Of a stretch of DNA of 64,000 nucleotides, positions 1 through 11,600 are shown piece by piece (position 1 is the stretch's first letter; every line of letters starts with the position of its first letter). Under the pieces are notes generated by a model, which searched no databases, was not told the origin of the DNA, and saw only the letters and a program-made list of their open reading frames with translations. This DNA is from Lycorma delicatula. Taxonomy: Eukaryota; Arthropoda; Insecta; Hemiptera; Fulgoridae. Location of the stretch: positions 86,631,260 through 86,695,259 of the forward strand of contig NC_134458.1 in assembly GCF_047948215.1 (NCBI RefSeq), in the 5' to 3' direction. A program made the translations under genes and the position numbers.

Positions 1-605
1 CTATTTTGTAGAGTTTTTTAATTCTAAATAATGTTGTTAATGAGAATATAATTATCTGCCATATCTTACTAATTGGTTTTTCCTGCTATTATTCCCTGAA
101 TTGCCTCATTTTATTACCAGCTATCCTTCTCAATTACTCTGAAAATAGACTTTTTGGATCTTAGGGTTTTTTTCATAACAGTTGTAATCTTTCCAGTTGC
201 TTTCAGCCAGCATTCTCCATTCAGGAGGAGAGGTTAAAATTGTAACTACAAATAAGCTTAAAACCTACCTAAACTCCATCATTCAGTTACTCAAACTTAG
301 CAATGAAACAAGGGCTACCAGCTTAACACAAATCGAAAACAGTTAGAAATCTGCTCGGGACAGCAGCCAACAACTCTAGTGCACAAAATCACTGGTCAGC
401 CAGCGGTTTGTCTGCTGAATTTGGCGCAAAGCCAAACAGAGTCTTGAATTGTGATTAAGGTATCACAGTAAACAAAAAATTATGAGAATCAATGTAATAT
501 GTTGGGATAATTAGTGTTCCTCATAAGTTTCCTAACATGCATTTAGAACAACCAGAAATCAATACAGCACATTTGTCCACCACTCTCTCATTCATTGTCA
601 AATGA
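1..605. other. Non-coding flank
   Basis: No gene is recognised here. A somewhat GC-richer patch at about 200-460 has short open stretches on the plus strand but no motif I can name. It lies just outside the 3' end of the neighbouring minus-strand retrotransposon. Confidence 0.5.
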
Positions 606-1116
606 CTGTCGTTTTTTTTCTTTTATTTTTGAGGGCAAAAAACACTTTGGCATTATCATTGCCTGGATCAAACATAATGTGACCGGTAAAAATTTAAAAA
701 CAAAACAAACCAAAATTAGATTAAAATTAAACTATAAAAAAACAAAAAATTTAAAAACTAAAAACTAATATCTCTAAAAACTTACAGCAAATATCCAGTA
801 AAAGGGAAAAAATAAAAAGCTAAAACTAGATTAAAATTAAAATATTAAAAAAAAGTAAAAAAACAATTAAAACTTAAAGCTAATACCACGGATAAGATTT
901 CACTAAAACTTAAAACTATTATCACATAAATCTTACAACTAATATCATAGTCAGAATCTTAACAGTAAAATAAATTTATTTAAAACTAAAATTCAAAAAA
1001 TTTAACAAAATCCTTAAGGGATGTAAAGGGCCCCTTGACAGACAACAAAGATTAACGTTCTAAAAAAAGCTTCCACTCAAGAATAAAAAAATACAAATTC
1101 TGCAACTAGGTAAATA

Positions 1117-4100
1117 TTACATTTTATTAAATATATTTATACTCCATAGAAATAAAAGTACCTGGTCTATCATTTGCTTGTCATTGTCTAGGAAATGGCG
1201 AATGTTTCTGGATAACTTAAATTTGGGACATGAGGCCACTTAACATACGCAATCCAACAGGATGGGGCGCACAAGTAAATGGCAATCGCATCTTACGCAT
1301 AGTTGTGCATTTTCTGCTGACATCAGGTACCCGTGAATGGCATTCATATGTCCTATCCACAATTGGCAGACGACCACTTCCTCTCGGCAAATTTTCCTGT
1401 GGAAGGAATCTTATGGCCACACAGTGTATTTGATATAGCGAACTTTATTGTCTACTGTAGCAATTCAGTCATCTTACCACTTTGCGCAAAGTGTGAGTTT
1501 TACACAGTTAAATAAGGTCGGATGTAGTAACATGGGTAGTGAAAAGGAGTTGACTACATGCATCTTTAGCAGCGGAATCTGCATGTTCATTACCCAAATC
1601 ATGGCTAGGGATCCAGCAGAAACTCACTTGTGTGTTGCCGTGATTCAAATCGAAGATTTCAATGATGATAGGATGTCTGGAATAAAAGTTTTCTAAGGCT
1701 TGGAGAGCACTATACGAGTCACTGCAAATAAGGATATTTTGGTACTTAGGGTTAATGATACTCAGAGGTTTATTTATAGCATATACTTCAGCAGTAAATA
1801 TACTCATGATACCAGGTAGACCAAACATATAAGTTCTATCATTGACAACAAATGCACAACCAAAGATATCATTGTGTTTTGATCCATCAGTGTATACTAC
1901 TGCATCAGGGTTTATCTTGGAGAGGATGTAGTGAAAAATTTGCTGGAAGACAACAGGTGGTGTTGATTCTTTACTGTATATCATAAGGTCAAAAATAAAA
2001 TTTATAAGGTTGATTCCCCACGGAGGATATGAGAACAGATACCTTGGAAAAATAGAAGGTTTGTCAACATTTATAAGGTGAAGTAGATGACGAATACAAA
2101 CACCTACAGGTCCAATAGAACATGGATGGTTCTCATGCCTTCCTAAATTAGGATTCCCAAGGTCTGAGTCAAAAGCCAGGTGATTTGGCTGTCCTTTGAG
2201 ACGGACCAAAAAAATGCTAAAAGCTGGTCCCATCTATCCTAAAGTGATGAACCACCACAGACAACAAGTAAGCTTACAACAGGGCTTAATCTAAAGGTAC
2301 CTGTGGCAAGACGATGGGAAGCATGATGTACAGCATCCAGCGTTTTAAGCATGGTATGATGTGCTGAACAGTAGGCAGCACAACCATAATCTAGATGGAA
2401 ACGAACTAAGGAATAATAAAAACGTATCATACATGACTGATCAGCTCCACAATTGGTGTTGGTAGGACTCGCAGCATATCTAAAAGTTTGGAACATTTTA
2501 TTTTTAATTTTTTGATGTGTTTGAACTAAGTAAGGTGGCTATCAAAAAATAAACCTAAACACCTGATGTCAGGAGAGATAGTAATTAGCTCTGCGTTAAG
2601 AAAAACTTGCGGAATGAAAGTGTCCCGCAGCCAAGAAAAGACTATACATTTTGTTTTCTCAGGTGAAGCTGGTAACTCTGGACCAAGCTTCAAGGTGAGA
2701 TATAGTGTTCTGAAGTAGTGTCTGCTGTGGCTATAGAATGGGACGTAATATATATATATATATAGCAAAATCATCAACAAATAACGAACATGAAAGAGGT
2801 GGCTACACACATTTGGTAATACTTTTGATGGCTATAGAAAACAAGGTGGCATTTAAAAAACTTCCTTGAGGTACTCCATTTTCCAAGATAACACTATCCA
2901 ATGGAGAATCTCTAACACGGACACGGAAAGTTTGGTCATTTAAAAAATCCCTAATAAATGCAAGCATATTGCCTTTGACTCCCCATTCTTTAAGGATGTT
3001 TAGAATACCACGTCGCCAGGTTATATCATACGCCTTTCTGATATTGATAAAGATAGCAATGAGGGGCTGGTGGAGTAGGAAAGCGCTTTGAATAGCTGTT
3101 TTCAATGACACTAAATGGTCAATGGAAGATTGTCCTTGTTGGAGACTACACTGTTCTGGAGATAAAAGACCATATCTCTCCAAATACCTGCAGGTCTGCG
3201 GTTCACCATTCTCTCTATTACTTTGCATAAAACGCTTGTCAAGGAGGTACGACGGTAGCTTGAGGGGCTTGCTTTGTTTAGGGGGGCTTGCTTACCAGGT
3301 TTAAGTACTGGTATGACAATGGCTTCTGACCACAATAAAGGAAAGATCTGGGAGGAGAATACACTATTATAAATATGCAATAGGTGTTGTAGTGCCGAAT
3401 CAGGAAGGTAAAAGAGCACATTGAGACAAATGTTGTCATGTACAGGGGATGTGTCATGTGAATTTTTAAGCGCATGTGACAACTCATTGAATGAAAATGG
3501 AGCGTTTAACTCGCTGACCAAATCACCAATGTTTAACTATAATACTTCCATTTTTAATTTGTACCTCTGAAATTCGTTACTGCACGTTGAGGTGAGGGAC
3601 ACCGAACGGAAACAATCTACCAAGTTACTTGCCACTACAGAAGTTCTCCTTCATGAATGAGTACGAGAAGAGATTATTTTGATGATTCGCAAATTGCACT
3701 GATCTTTTTCCACACAGTAGATGTGAGAGTAGTGCGTCAGATAGTGTTCACGTATTTGATCCACGATTTCCTCTTAGCGTCCAAAAATACTTGATGACAT
3801 ACAGCTCGTCCTACGGTATAAATTTAGATGTTCGGTTGTAGGCCTGCAGTTAAATTTGCGTAGTGCCTGTCATTGATTGCTAATAGCATTTTGGCAATCA
3901 TCATTCCACTACGAAACAGAAGGACGTCTAGGATTTCCCTATGTCTGTGGGATACATCTATTAGCATTCTCAAGTATCATGGACATAAAAGATGAAAGTT
4001 GATGAAGGACGTCTGCATCATTGTCACACTGTGTTGGGAAGGCTTTATGGTAACCGTTCCAATCAGCCTTTTCAACAATCAATTTCTGTGGCCTTTGTTT

Positions 4101-4728
4101 ACCTCGCAGTCAGCACCAAAAGCAATAATAATTGGCCTGTGATCACTGCCGTGAAAGTCATCATAAACTGACCAATTAAGACAAGGGAATAAACTCAGTG
4201 AGCATACAGAGAGGTTGATGTTGGACAATGTACCACATGATAAGGACATGAATGTGTGTGACCCATCATTCAGTAGACAAAGGTCTTGTCTCACTCTGTT
4301 TATCATATTTCCTCGAGAGGAGCAGAAAGATGAGCCCAGGAAATATGTTGAGCATTGAAGTCTCCTACTATTAACGACAGTGATGGGATTTGACATTTCT
4401 AGAGCACTGAACTCAGAGTTCAGTGAGAAATACAGAGGATAAAGACCTTCACAGAAACAGCAGGAATAAGGGTAGCTAGTGGTATCCTAGTAGCCAACAC
4501 CTCATTCTGCATAAAAATAGCTACTCCACCACTCTCTCTACTGTCTACTAGACAGTCATATCTCTCACAGAAGTAGCCTGTGAATGTTACCGCATCTTGT
4601 TGTAGAAGGTGCATTTCTTGAAAGCACATGATTAGTGGTTCATGCATGCATGTCAATACTCTAATATCTTCAATGCGGAACCGAAGACCTCTAACATGCC
4701 ACTGAATAATATTTATAAATAAAGGCAG
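1117..4728 (-). pseudogene. ORF2 of the I-type element: endonuclease, reverse transcriptase, RNase H
   Basis: Codes in life for the enzyme that nicks target DNA and copies the element RNA. It begins with the usual endonuclease opening (IIQWHVRGLR, near 4700), then CFQEMH and, near 4120, GSDHRPIII (the SDH box). A linker follows at 3540-4080. RT fingers and palm lie at about 2760-3520: a palm motif read as INIRKAYD, GVPQGS, and FVDD just beyond an in-frame TAG. The stretch RFHLDYGCAAY is at 2240-2496. RNase H at 1508-2000 keeps all four acidic positions (TDGS, TAEVYA, CSDSYSAL, HADSA). A C-terminal Cys-rich stretch at 1200-1400 ends at a TAA at 1117-1119. At least five frameshifts and several stops are needed to read through. 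Length, about 3.6 kb, fits the family. Confidence 0.88.
2748..2764. repeat. (TA)n microsatellite inside the RT palm
   Basis: A short TA run sits immediately after the FVDD catalytic box of the decayed ORF2 and coincides with a change of reading frame. Repeat slippage is a likely cause of that frameshift. Confidence 0.8.
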
Positions 4729-4764
4729 TTATAGAAACAGAATTGCTGGAAACTACATAAAAAT

Positions 4765-5029
4765 TTAGTTGTATGTGATTCGGTTTTTCTTTTTCGTATT
4801 TTTGATTTTAAAAAACTCCGATGTCCTGGGGTCAGGCGGTTCCTCAAACATATCCTCCAGTAAATGAAGTGATGAAGGAGGAGATTTTGAAGGATGGGAA
4901 GTTGTAGATGACATCCCAGAGGTGGTGGTTGTGTGGGCTCCCTTAACAGAGAGCTTATTAGATAGCTTACCACCAACTTGTTTACTCTGCCTATACAGAT
5001 AAAAGTTTGGGGTTAGGAACTTTCAGAGG
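4765..5029 (-). pseudogene. ORF1 C-terminal part of the I-type element
   Basis: Minus-strand reading gives an open, Ser/Thr/Pro-rich then Lys-rich tail (for example TTSHPSKSPPSSLHLLEDMF, then KKKNRITYN) ending at a TAA at 4765-4767, just upstream of the ORF2 endonuclease start at about 4728. This is where the end of ORF1 is expected. The open frame is lost near 5030, where the foreign insert begins. The matching N-terminal half of ORF1 is found beyond the insert at 6702-7946. Assignment is by position and composition and not by a conserved domain. Confidence 0.62.
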
Positions 5030-6701
5030 GAACCCACTGTTGGTTTCACTAACTGCAACTAATGACTTTCTGTTCATCTTGGCATTTCTCCCGTCACCAC
5101 CCCATTCAGTCGCATTAAAGCATAAGACCGAATGTCTGTGCATTCGGCTACTGAGCCTCAAAACAGTTTAGCGACCAGTGTCCTAAATAGCTCCTAGAGC
5201 TTACCTAACAGCATGAGTGGACTAAGCGCAGTGCCACACACCATTGCCTTACGTGTCCCAACCGCTTGTCATATATTTACTAAACGGGTAGGTGCACTCC
5301 GTCAACTACTAAAAATATATATGACATCCATAAATTGAAATTTAGACAGCAATTCACTGCCATGCCTAGGTCACTGAATGCTAACAAGTAACTGTCCACC
5401 ATATTAAAGCACTTGGAGCCTTAATTAGCTGATGGTCAACCATATATCTCTAGGTTAGCTTCCCCCAGCAGTGCGGTAGGAGTCTTTCCCCTAAGTAAAC
5501 TACTGATGTCAGTAGAACAAAGCAACCACACATGGTATATTTCCAAATGTTAGGGAATTACGAGCAATTAAGTGGGTCTCCCCCAATCGGTACACTACTG
5601 AATTCCTTTCAGGACATGGTACTTTTAGGAATAGTTTGGCTAGGTTTGATTTGACTGATTCAGGCTTGTGTTCAGACTGTAGGATCAGTGACACTGTGAA
5701 CCATATCCTTTATTTATGTCCCTGTAAGAGAGTTGTGGTCAGAACGTACCAGAGTTGTTACAGAGCTCGAGAGAGTAAATTCCTTTCTTGATCTGCGAGT
5801 CAACTGGAAGACTTGCAGAGAATGGACTATTGTGGCTGACTTCCTTCATTTCCTCACCCTGAGCAGAACTACTGAAGGGGTATAAGTAGAGTAGCACCCC
5901 AGGTGGCCCCTGGACCGCCTTGACAGTTGATTGGCCAGAGGCGTGTTTGCATCGAGCCACGATCAGTCAGTAAAAGTAATGGTGATTATTGTTGAAATGT
6001 TAGCTGTCGACGGAATGACGACTGCACTGCCAAAGGTATGGGTGACCATGCAGCCGTGAAGTGTAGCGGCATCTTGGTGATGGTAATAAGTGAAAGTAAA
6101 TGTCACGCGGGACTCTGCAATAGAGCTGAGTGGGAATAGGAGGTCTGGAGTGCATAATACCAGACTGGAGTGCATAATGAAACCAAGTCAGGGTTGCGAC
6201 TGAAGTTCAGTTCACTAAGGGAACAAGGAATAAATTTAGATGTTACGAATAACATTTTTGGTGGTATGCTATTATTCAATTGCCTCGAATTTATGAAACA
6301 TTTACACACAATTTAGCTCTATTAAATGTAGAACTAGGTGCAGGTTCGTGCTTCCGCGCTCTCAGTTAGCTAGTTCAGAGGGCAACGATGTACGATATTC
6401 AAGATGTCCAGATGAGGCCTGCAGCAAAGGCAAAAGCTGAGTTTATAAATCATTGATGCAAATGTCTACCGAGGCATTTACATCAATGGCATCCCAACGA
6501 GGCCTGGCTTATTACTATGAGATGTAAAAAGTTAGAGAGCAAAAGATGACTCCCGTTAAAGCCCATCAGGGCTAGGAACAGGGGGGGCGGGATGGGTATC
6601 TTCTTGAACTCTCTAAACGAACTCTTGAGGCATATCATCCCCCCCAAATCTCGTATAAACTTGTACAGCGATCTTCCCTTAGTCGTGGTGCCCCATTCCA
6701 T
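5030..6701. mobile_element. Foreign insert in ORF1, containing R1-type debris
   Basis: This block of about 1.7 kb separates the two halves of ORF1. It is GC-richer than its surroundings. It contains a plus-strand R1-type ORF2 tail (5504-5885) followed by a GC-rich stretch that could be its 3' UTR. At its far edge, on the minus strand near 6640-6701, is a short WGTTTKGRSLYKF-like motif that resembles the segment normally just upstream of the R1-type tail. The same motif family therefore appears in both orientations, so the insert is rearranged or composite. A near-perfect direct repeat of about 14 bp (ctggagtgcataat) occurs at about 6149 and 6166. Nothing is recognised in 5030-5500 or 5960-6480. 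Confidence 0.55.
5504..5885 (+). pseudogene. C-terminal fragment of an R1-type ORF2
   Basis: The translation shows GIFPNVRELRAIKW, then TEFLSGHGTFRNSL, then a Cys/His motif (CSDC, then NHILYLC) that matches the zinc-finger-like end of R1/TRAS-type ORF2 proteins. One frameshift near 5738 moves the reading to a second frame that runs through a hydrophobic tail to a TAA at 5883-5885. It lies antisense within the I-type ORF1. No RT domain is attached, so this is a 5'-truncated or rearranged copy. The family call rests on the xFLxGHGxF spacing followed by CxxC...H...C. Confidence 0.78.
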
Positions 6702-7946
6702 TTTGTTCGTCTTAGTCAACTCTGAAATAGTGGCTGTAAGTGAATTATCTTGATCAGATAATATCTGAACAAGTTTGTTTAGTTTACTGCAGGATCCGCA
6801 CTGCTGATTACCTACTTTTGTAGGAGCTTGTTTTGATGTAGCGGTGGCAAAAGATATATCTGGTTCAACCAGGTTCCACGAGTTAATTATCTTTTTATAT
6901 TCTCTGCGTACAGCCAGAAAAGATAGCTTCTGCTCGGTAGAAAATCTGAGAATTGCCTTTTCTTCTTTAATAAAAGTTGGGCAATCTCGGGAGCTGGCTA
7001 TATGTGAACCACTGCAATTCGCACATTTTTCATCTTCTTGGCAGTTAGTGTCATTGTGGCCTTCCTTAGCACATCGAACACAGTTCTTCGAGCAAAATTT
7101 TGTAGTGTGACGATATCCTTGGCATCTGAAACACTGCCATGGGTTGGGTTGAATGGTTGTAACCGAACCATTAATCTTCTCCACTTTAATCTTCTTTGGT
7201 GGTACTGGGAGATTGAATGTCAGTATAAGAGGGGTTGATTCTTCCATTCTGCTCTGTTGTTTCATTATACGCTTTATTTCTACAACATCTTGGAGACTAA
7301 CCTCATCAGCTATTTCAGTGATATCCATATTTAAAAGGTCACAGCAAAAACTTACTCCCCGGCTCGTATTTAGTTTTGTGGCATTCTGCACTGATATTTA
7401 TACCACCCATATTATTGAGGCGTAAAATAGATCGACTCTGTTCGTCATTAAGTTTTCAATCAGAATCGATCCATCTCGCACTTTTCTAATGTTCTTTGGG
7501 GAACCACTTGAAGTTGTTATAACTTTGTTTATTAAGAAATGCGAGACCTTTTAGAGGGAGCCACCTTCCTGATTATTGTGAACATCGAATCGGATGTTTT
7601 TATATTTAAGATACGATGCATCAGAATTTAATGCACTACCTTCTGCACGATTATTACCCTCATCAGATAATGGTGAACAAGGCCTTATTACAACACTAAA
7701 GTTGGTGGCTTTTTCAGATGGACCACCAACCATCATAGAATTTAAGTATGGACTTGAAATTCTGGTCCCACAAGTACCGGTGATATAACGAACCACTTCA
7801 GCAGAGTGCATGCATACTGGAGCTAGAACTAAATACAACTGGATTCGCCCAGAGGACATAGTTCGAGACTCACTACGTAAATCATTCACCCATCGGCACG
7901 ATAGTTTCCACCTTGGGTTACTATTGCGTTTCATAAGATGTTGCAA
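6702..7946 (-). pseudogene. ORF1 (gag-like) N-terminal part of the I-type element, with zinc knuckles
   Basis: ORF1 proteins of this clade bind the element RNA. Starting from an ATG at 7946, the reading passes a low-complexity N-terminus, then KVRDGSILIEN (near 7470), LNTSRGV (near 7365) and three zinc knuckles between about 6990 and 7130: CFRC..H..C, CVRC..H..C, and CANC..H..C with altered spacing. A short coiled-coil-like tail ends near 6702, where the foreign insert begins. Stops and two frame changes between 7390 and 7570 break the frame. The DGSxLIE and LNTSRG motifs followed by CCHC knuckles are typical of I- and Jockey-type ORF1. Confidence 0.82.
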
Positions 7947-8179
7947 CGCAACCGAGTGTAAATGTAAGAAGAAACAGTGTAGGATGTTATTGTGTAATTG
8001 TGTAAGGGTATATGTTGTAATTTGTGTAGTGTTCTTGGTTTAGTGTGTGTGTATATTATAGTGTTCTGCAGCTCTGGGTATAGTTGGAAAAAAAACTGCA
8101 GAGGCTAGGGCCGTGGGGATGCCAACCCCCAAAATCTTAAAGAATAAGACTCCCCATCGGCAGGCTATGAGTTAAAAAA

Positions 8180-8660
8180 AAAGTGTTGGAGATAAGAAAG
8201 TCTACTTTATGTGTGTATGTGTACAAGGATTTTGCTACTATCTTCATTTCATGATCTGAAACCATAATTACTCTGGTAGTGTATCCATCACACCAATGTT
8301 CCCAATAAGATCTACAACCAGCAAGATTCCATCCCTTCCAAGAGTACCAGTATACCTCTCCAAATGATTTTTTTACCTTCATTATATCATTCGTTTTGGC
8401 ATGCACAGCATCTAATAATGTAAGCAACACATAAACTTGTTCATCTAGTTTTAATTGAAACGGCATTAGACAATTGCTGTTTGTGTTCGGTTCCACTGTA
8501 ATGCAATCAATTTTATGCAAGGTGAATTTTGAACTTAAAGCAATAGTAACATCATTTGATATGTTAATTCCACTTGTATAAATTCAGCCCTCAATCTCTT
8601 TAACTTTTCCCTTCCATCTTGTTTCCTGAACACAAGCAATGTTTACTCACTTCTTCAAAC
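8180..8660 (-). pseudogene. RTE-type endonuclease domain fragment
   Basis: Minus-strand translation gives VNIACVQETRWKGKVKEIEG near 8630-8580. After a gap comes WNLAGCRSYWEHWCDGY, then SDHEMKIV, then THKVDF near 8330-8190. These correspond to the CVQET..WKG, N..GD.N and HEL.I.NT..HK.TF landmarks of RTE/BovB-type apurinic-like endonucleases. Key residues are damaged: the expected GD is GC, and there is a stop after EIEG. No RT part is attached. It abuts the 5' end of the I-type element, so it may be the target into which that element inserted. Confidence 0.6.
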
Positions 8661-11600
8661 AATCAATCAACTTTCACCTTCATCCAGTAATAATAGAACA
8701 CACAATGATACAGCCAGTCTCAATGATCATGGTTCCAGAAAATGTTGCATAACTCATTTCTTTAATGTACATTCTCCCCAATTAACATTCACCATAGGCA
8801 TTGGAAATGTATATCACCTTTGTATGTGGGAGAACAATTCTGTAGTGCAATACACCAGATCTATATTTACACATTCTGATACAGTACGGTCACCTTATTG
8901 TCTGATGTGATATTAAGTAACAATGAATTAGGAGAAGTGAGAAAAATAAAGGAATATATGTGAAAGCAAGGAAAATGTGTAAGGAAATCTTGAGAAAGGA
9001 AAAAAGAAAAGAAAAAGGAAGGTGACAAAAGGAAAGGAACCGATTTTACCAAATTGGCAGGAAGCTGTGGTAGCCAGCAGAAATATTCTTGGCCGCCTTT
9101 GCATGGTCGTATTATCAATTAGCATTTCTATCATTTGTTTAAAAAAAATTATATGTGACTTAATTGGCACCTTGATATTTTTTAGAATTGTCAGGGATTA
9201 TTAATAAACTTCTTCCCTAAGTGACAACAGAATGAGTATACCAACATATGAAGTTCTTGCTTTATTTACATCTGAACTATAAAAAAGTGGCTACATGAGA
9301 AATTATTTTTTCTCATACTATTTATGTTCTGAGGAGTTCCTCATATAGAAGGGTTATTAACTTATCGTCTTATAAAAATAAAACAGTTACAGAAAACAGT
9401 TGCCAAAACAAAATGCAAATAAATGCCCTCAAGAACCATCAACAAAAAACCTACAACTAGACACATTTTATCTATTAAGTAACCATTTTCATTAGAGCTT
9501 AAAGTAACTATAAATATTAAAAACAAAAGATGAAAAAAAACACCAGCATACATGAAGCACTATAATAAAAATTATTTTTTTCTGGTATTATAAAATAAAA
9601 TAAGATAACTGAAAACCAAAGTACATATCTATTAAAAAAAAGAAAACAAAACAAACACACAATAAAGTTTGAAAGAAAAAGGATTACCAACAACACAGTC
9701 TACATTGATCGCTAGACTGCAATTTTTTAAAAATATATTTAGGTTCAATTTTTTTTGTTTTAATTCATGATAAAAGAATTTTCATCTAATATTTGTATTA
9801 CTAAATTATTTTATTTTAATGTTTTGTTTAAACTATTTTTATTGTTTTTTTAATAACTATTGAGGATAATTGTTAAACAATCAAAATGGCACATCATGTT
9901 AGAGACTTTCATTTTCTGTATACAGCTCTTGAACATTTTTATTCGCTACTTTTGTCATTTCATAGTTTCCTTAATTCGATAAGATAACAACTTTTTCCCT
10001 TTATTACCCAATGAAAATTCACTTAAATTTTCATAATTTATTTTTTTATTTTTTTTTGTTTTAGATAGTTGGCGTGATAAATTAATGAGCTACAGAGAAT
10101 GGTTCCTTCAACAATGTAATAACTAATTTTTATCAAGATGGGTATGAAAAAATGATTTTATAAACACTATCAACTCAAGGAGTTACCAGATGCTTACTGC
10201 TAAACATAGCATTACATTTTATACTCTTTTCAGAGTATAGATTTGTTTTTTTTTTAGTTTTGCACCTGATGCACACGTACAGAAAAAGTGTGATTAAACA
10301 CTTTCATAATGACACCTGCTCTTGAACTTGGTTTACATAAAGCTACTTACAAAAAATTATACTTTTTTCTATTTTGAATATTTTTATCAATGGTATTTTA
10401 TAATTTTTATTTTCAATTTTCTAGAGATTTAAAGTAGCTGGTAAACAGTTTTTAAACATAAATTACATTTATTACTTATGAACCAAAACTTCTATTATTT
10501 TCAAATCTCAAAAACAAAATTTTTGCTTGTAATTGCTATCAACCACATTTTAATAGGCAATAACGAAAACAGTAATGAAAATAATATACAGATCTTTGAG
10601 TTTTTTGTTGTGAAATCACAATCAAGCAAAGTGATTTTTTATTAAAATAACAGCAATTCATGGCAAATTACAGGGAATATTTACTTTTAAATTTACACGA
10701 AACAAAATTGAACAAATGTTACTTAAAAAATAAAATTAACTATTTTCATGTTGTCGTACATGAGAACAAATTTCTACTGAATTTTTATAAGTTGTAAGTA
10801 TGCAATAAACACTGTATTTTTACATTTTAACACTGTATAATGAACTTATTTCATGATATCCTTTTCATTTCAGTGTCCATGTTGTATAAGCAGCAGTTCC
10901 TGATTAATTTATAACAAGAATAATGTTTACTTCAGTTATCCAAGATACCTGTTTACAAATTACAAGTCATGAAGGTATTAAATACACAACATTCAGCATA
11001 TGTTTTTAAATGAGACATCAAAAGCATCATTCTGCTTGCAGTTTTAGCTTTCCTAAATGATTTTCTACCTATTTGACAGTATTTGTTATACCTAAACATA
11101 TGTTCGAAATGATAATTGATAAATACTTTATTAATCATTATTGATTTATCAAGTTTTATTACTTTAAAAAGTAATTTTAGTTAAATAATAACTAAATAAA
11201 AAGATGTTGGTTACATGATTCACAAACGAACTATGGTTTTCTTTACTCAGATTGTAACTATAAATAAATCTTTTCTATCTATAAATCTTTTCTGGAAAGC
11301 TTATAATGCTTTCCAGAACAGATTCTGGTTTAAAAGATGGTTTAATCTTCAGTGCTGAAGATGAAACTAAAATTACAAAGAAAACAGTCATTTGTCTCTG
11401 GGAGTTAAGACGTTTATTCCTGGTAATCTACAGTATCAATTTAAGTGTTTAAAAGTGGCTTAAACCATTGTCATTTAATCCTTACTGTAGGAAAAAATAT
11501 TGCCATTTTATCCTTTAGTCCAGTATACTACACTACAAGATGTTCCAGCTGTCCAGAAATAACAGGTTGTAAGGATACAGTTTAATTGCATTATTAATTC

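Larger units (their letters stand above)
606..8130 (-). mobile_element. I-type non-LTR retrotransposon, near full length but decayed
   Basis: Read on the minus strand, this block has the order expected of an I-clade non-LTR retrotransposon: a 5' leader, ORF1 with zinc knuckles, ORF2 (endonuclease, RT, RNase H, C-terminal zinc-finger-like region), an AT-rich 3' UTR and an A-rich tail. The tail appears on the plus strand as a T-run near 613-634. Many stops and frameshifts are present in every module, so it is dead. ORF1 is split by a foreign insert at 5030-6701. The 5' boundary is approximate, because the leader merges into a GC-richer sequence near 8100-8150. I found no target-site duplication. 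Clade assignment rests on the RNase H plus zinc-knuckle ORF1 combination and on RT motif style, not on a tree. Confidence 0.82.

Noticed and set aside
6483..6640. Continuation of ORF1 beyond 6640 on the minus strand
   Set aside because: The frame stays open but the content no longer resembles ORF1 and lies in the foreign insert.
8867..9204. Overlapping open frames of 60-83 codons on both strands
   Set aside because: They coincide with a purine/pyrimidine-biased tract, which lacks stops by composition; no motif or splice context.
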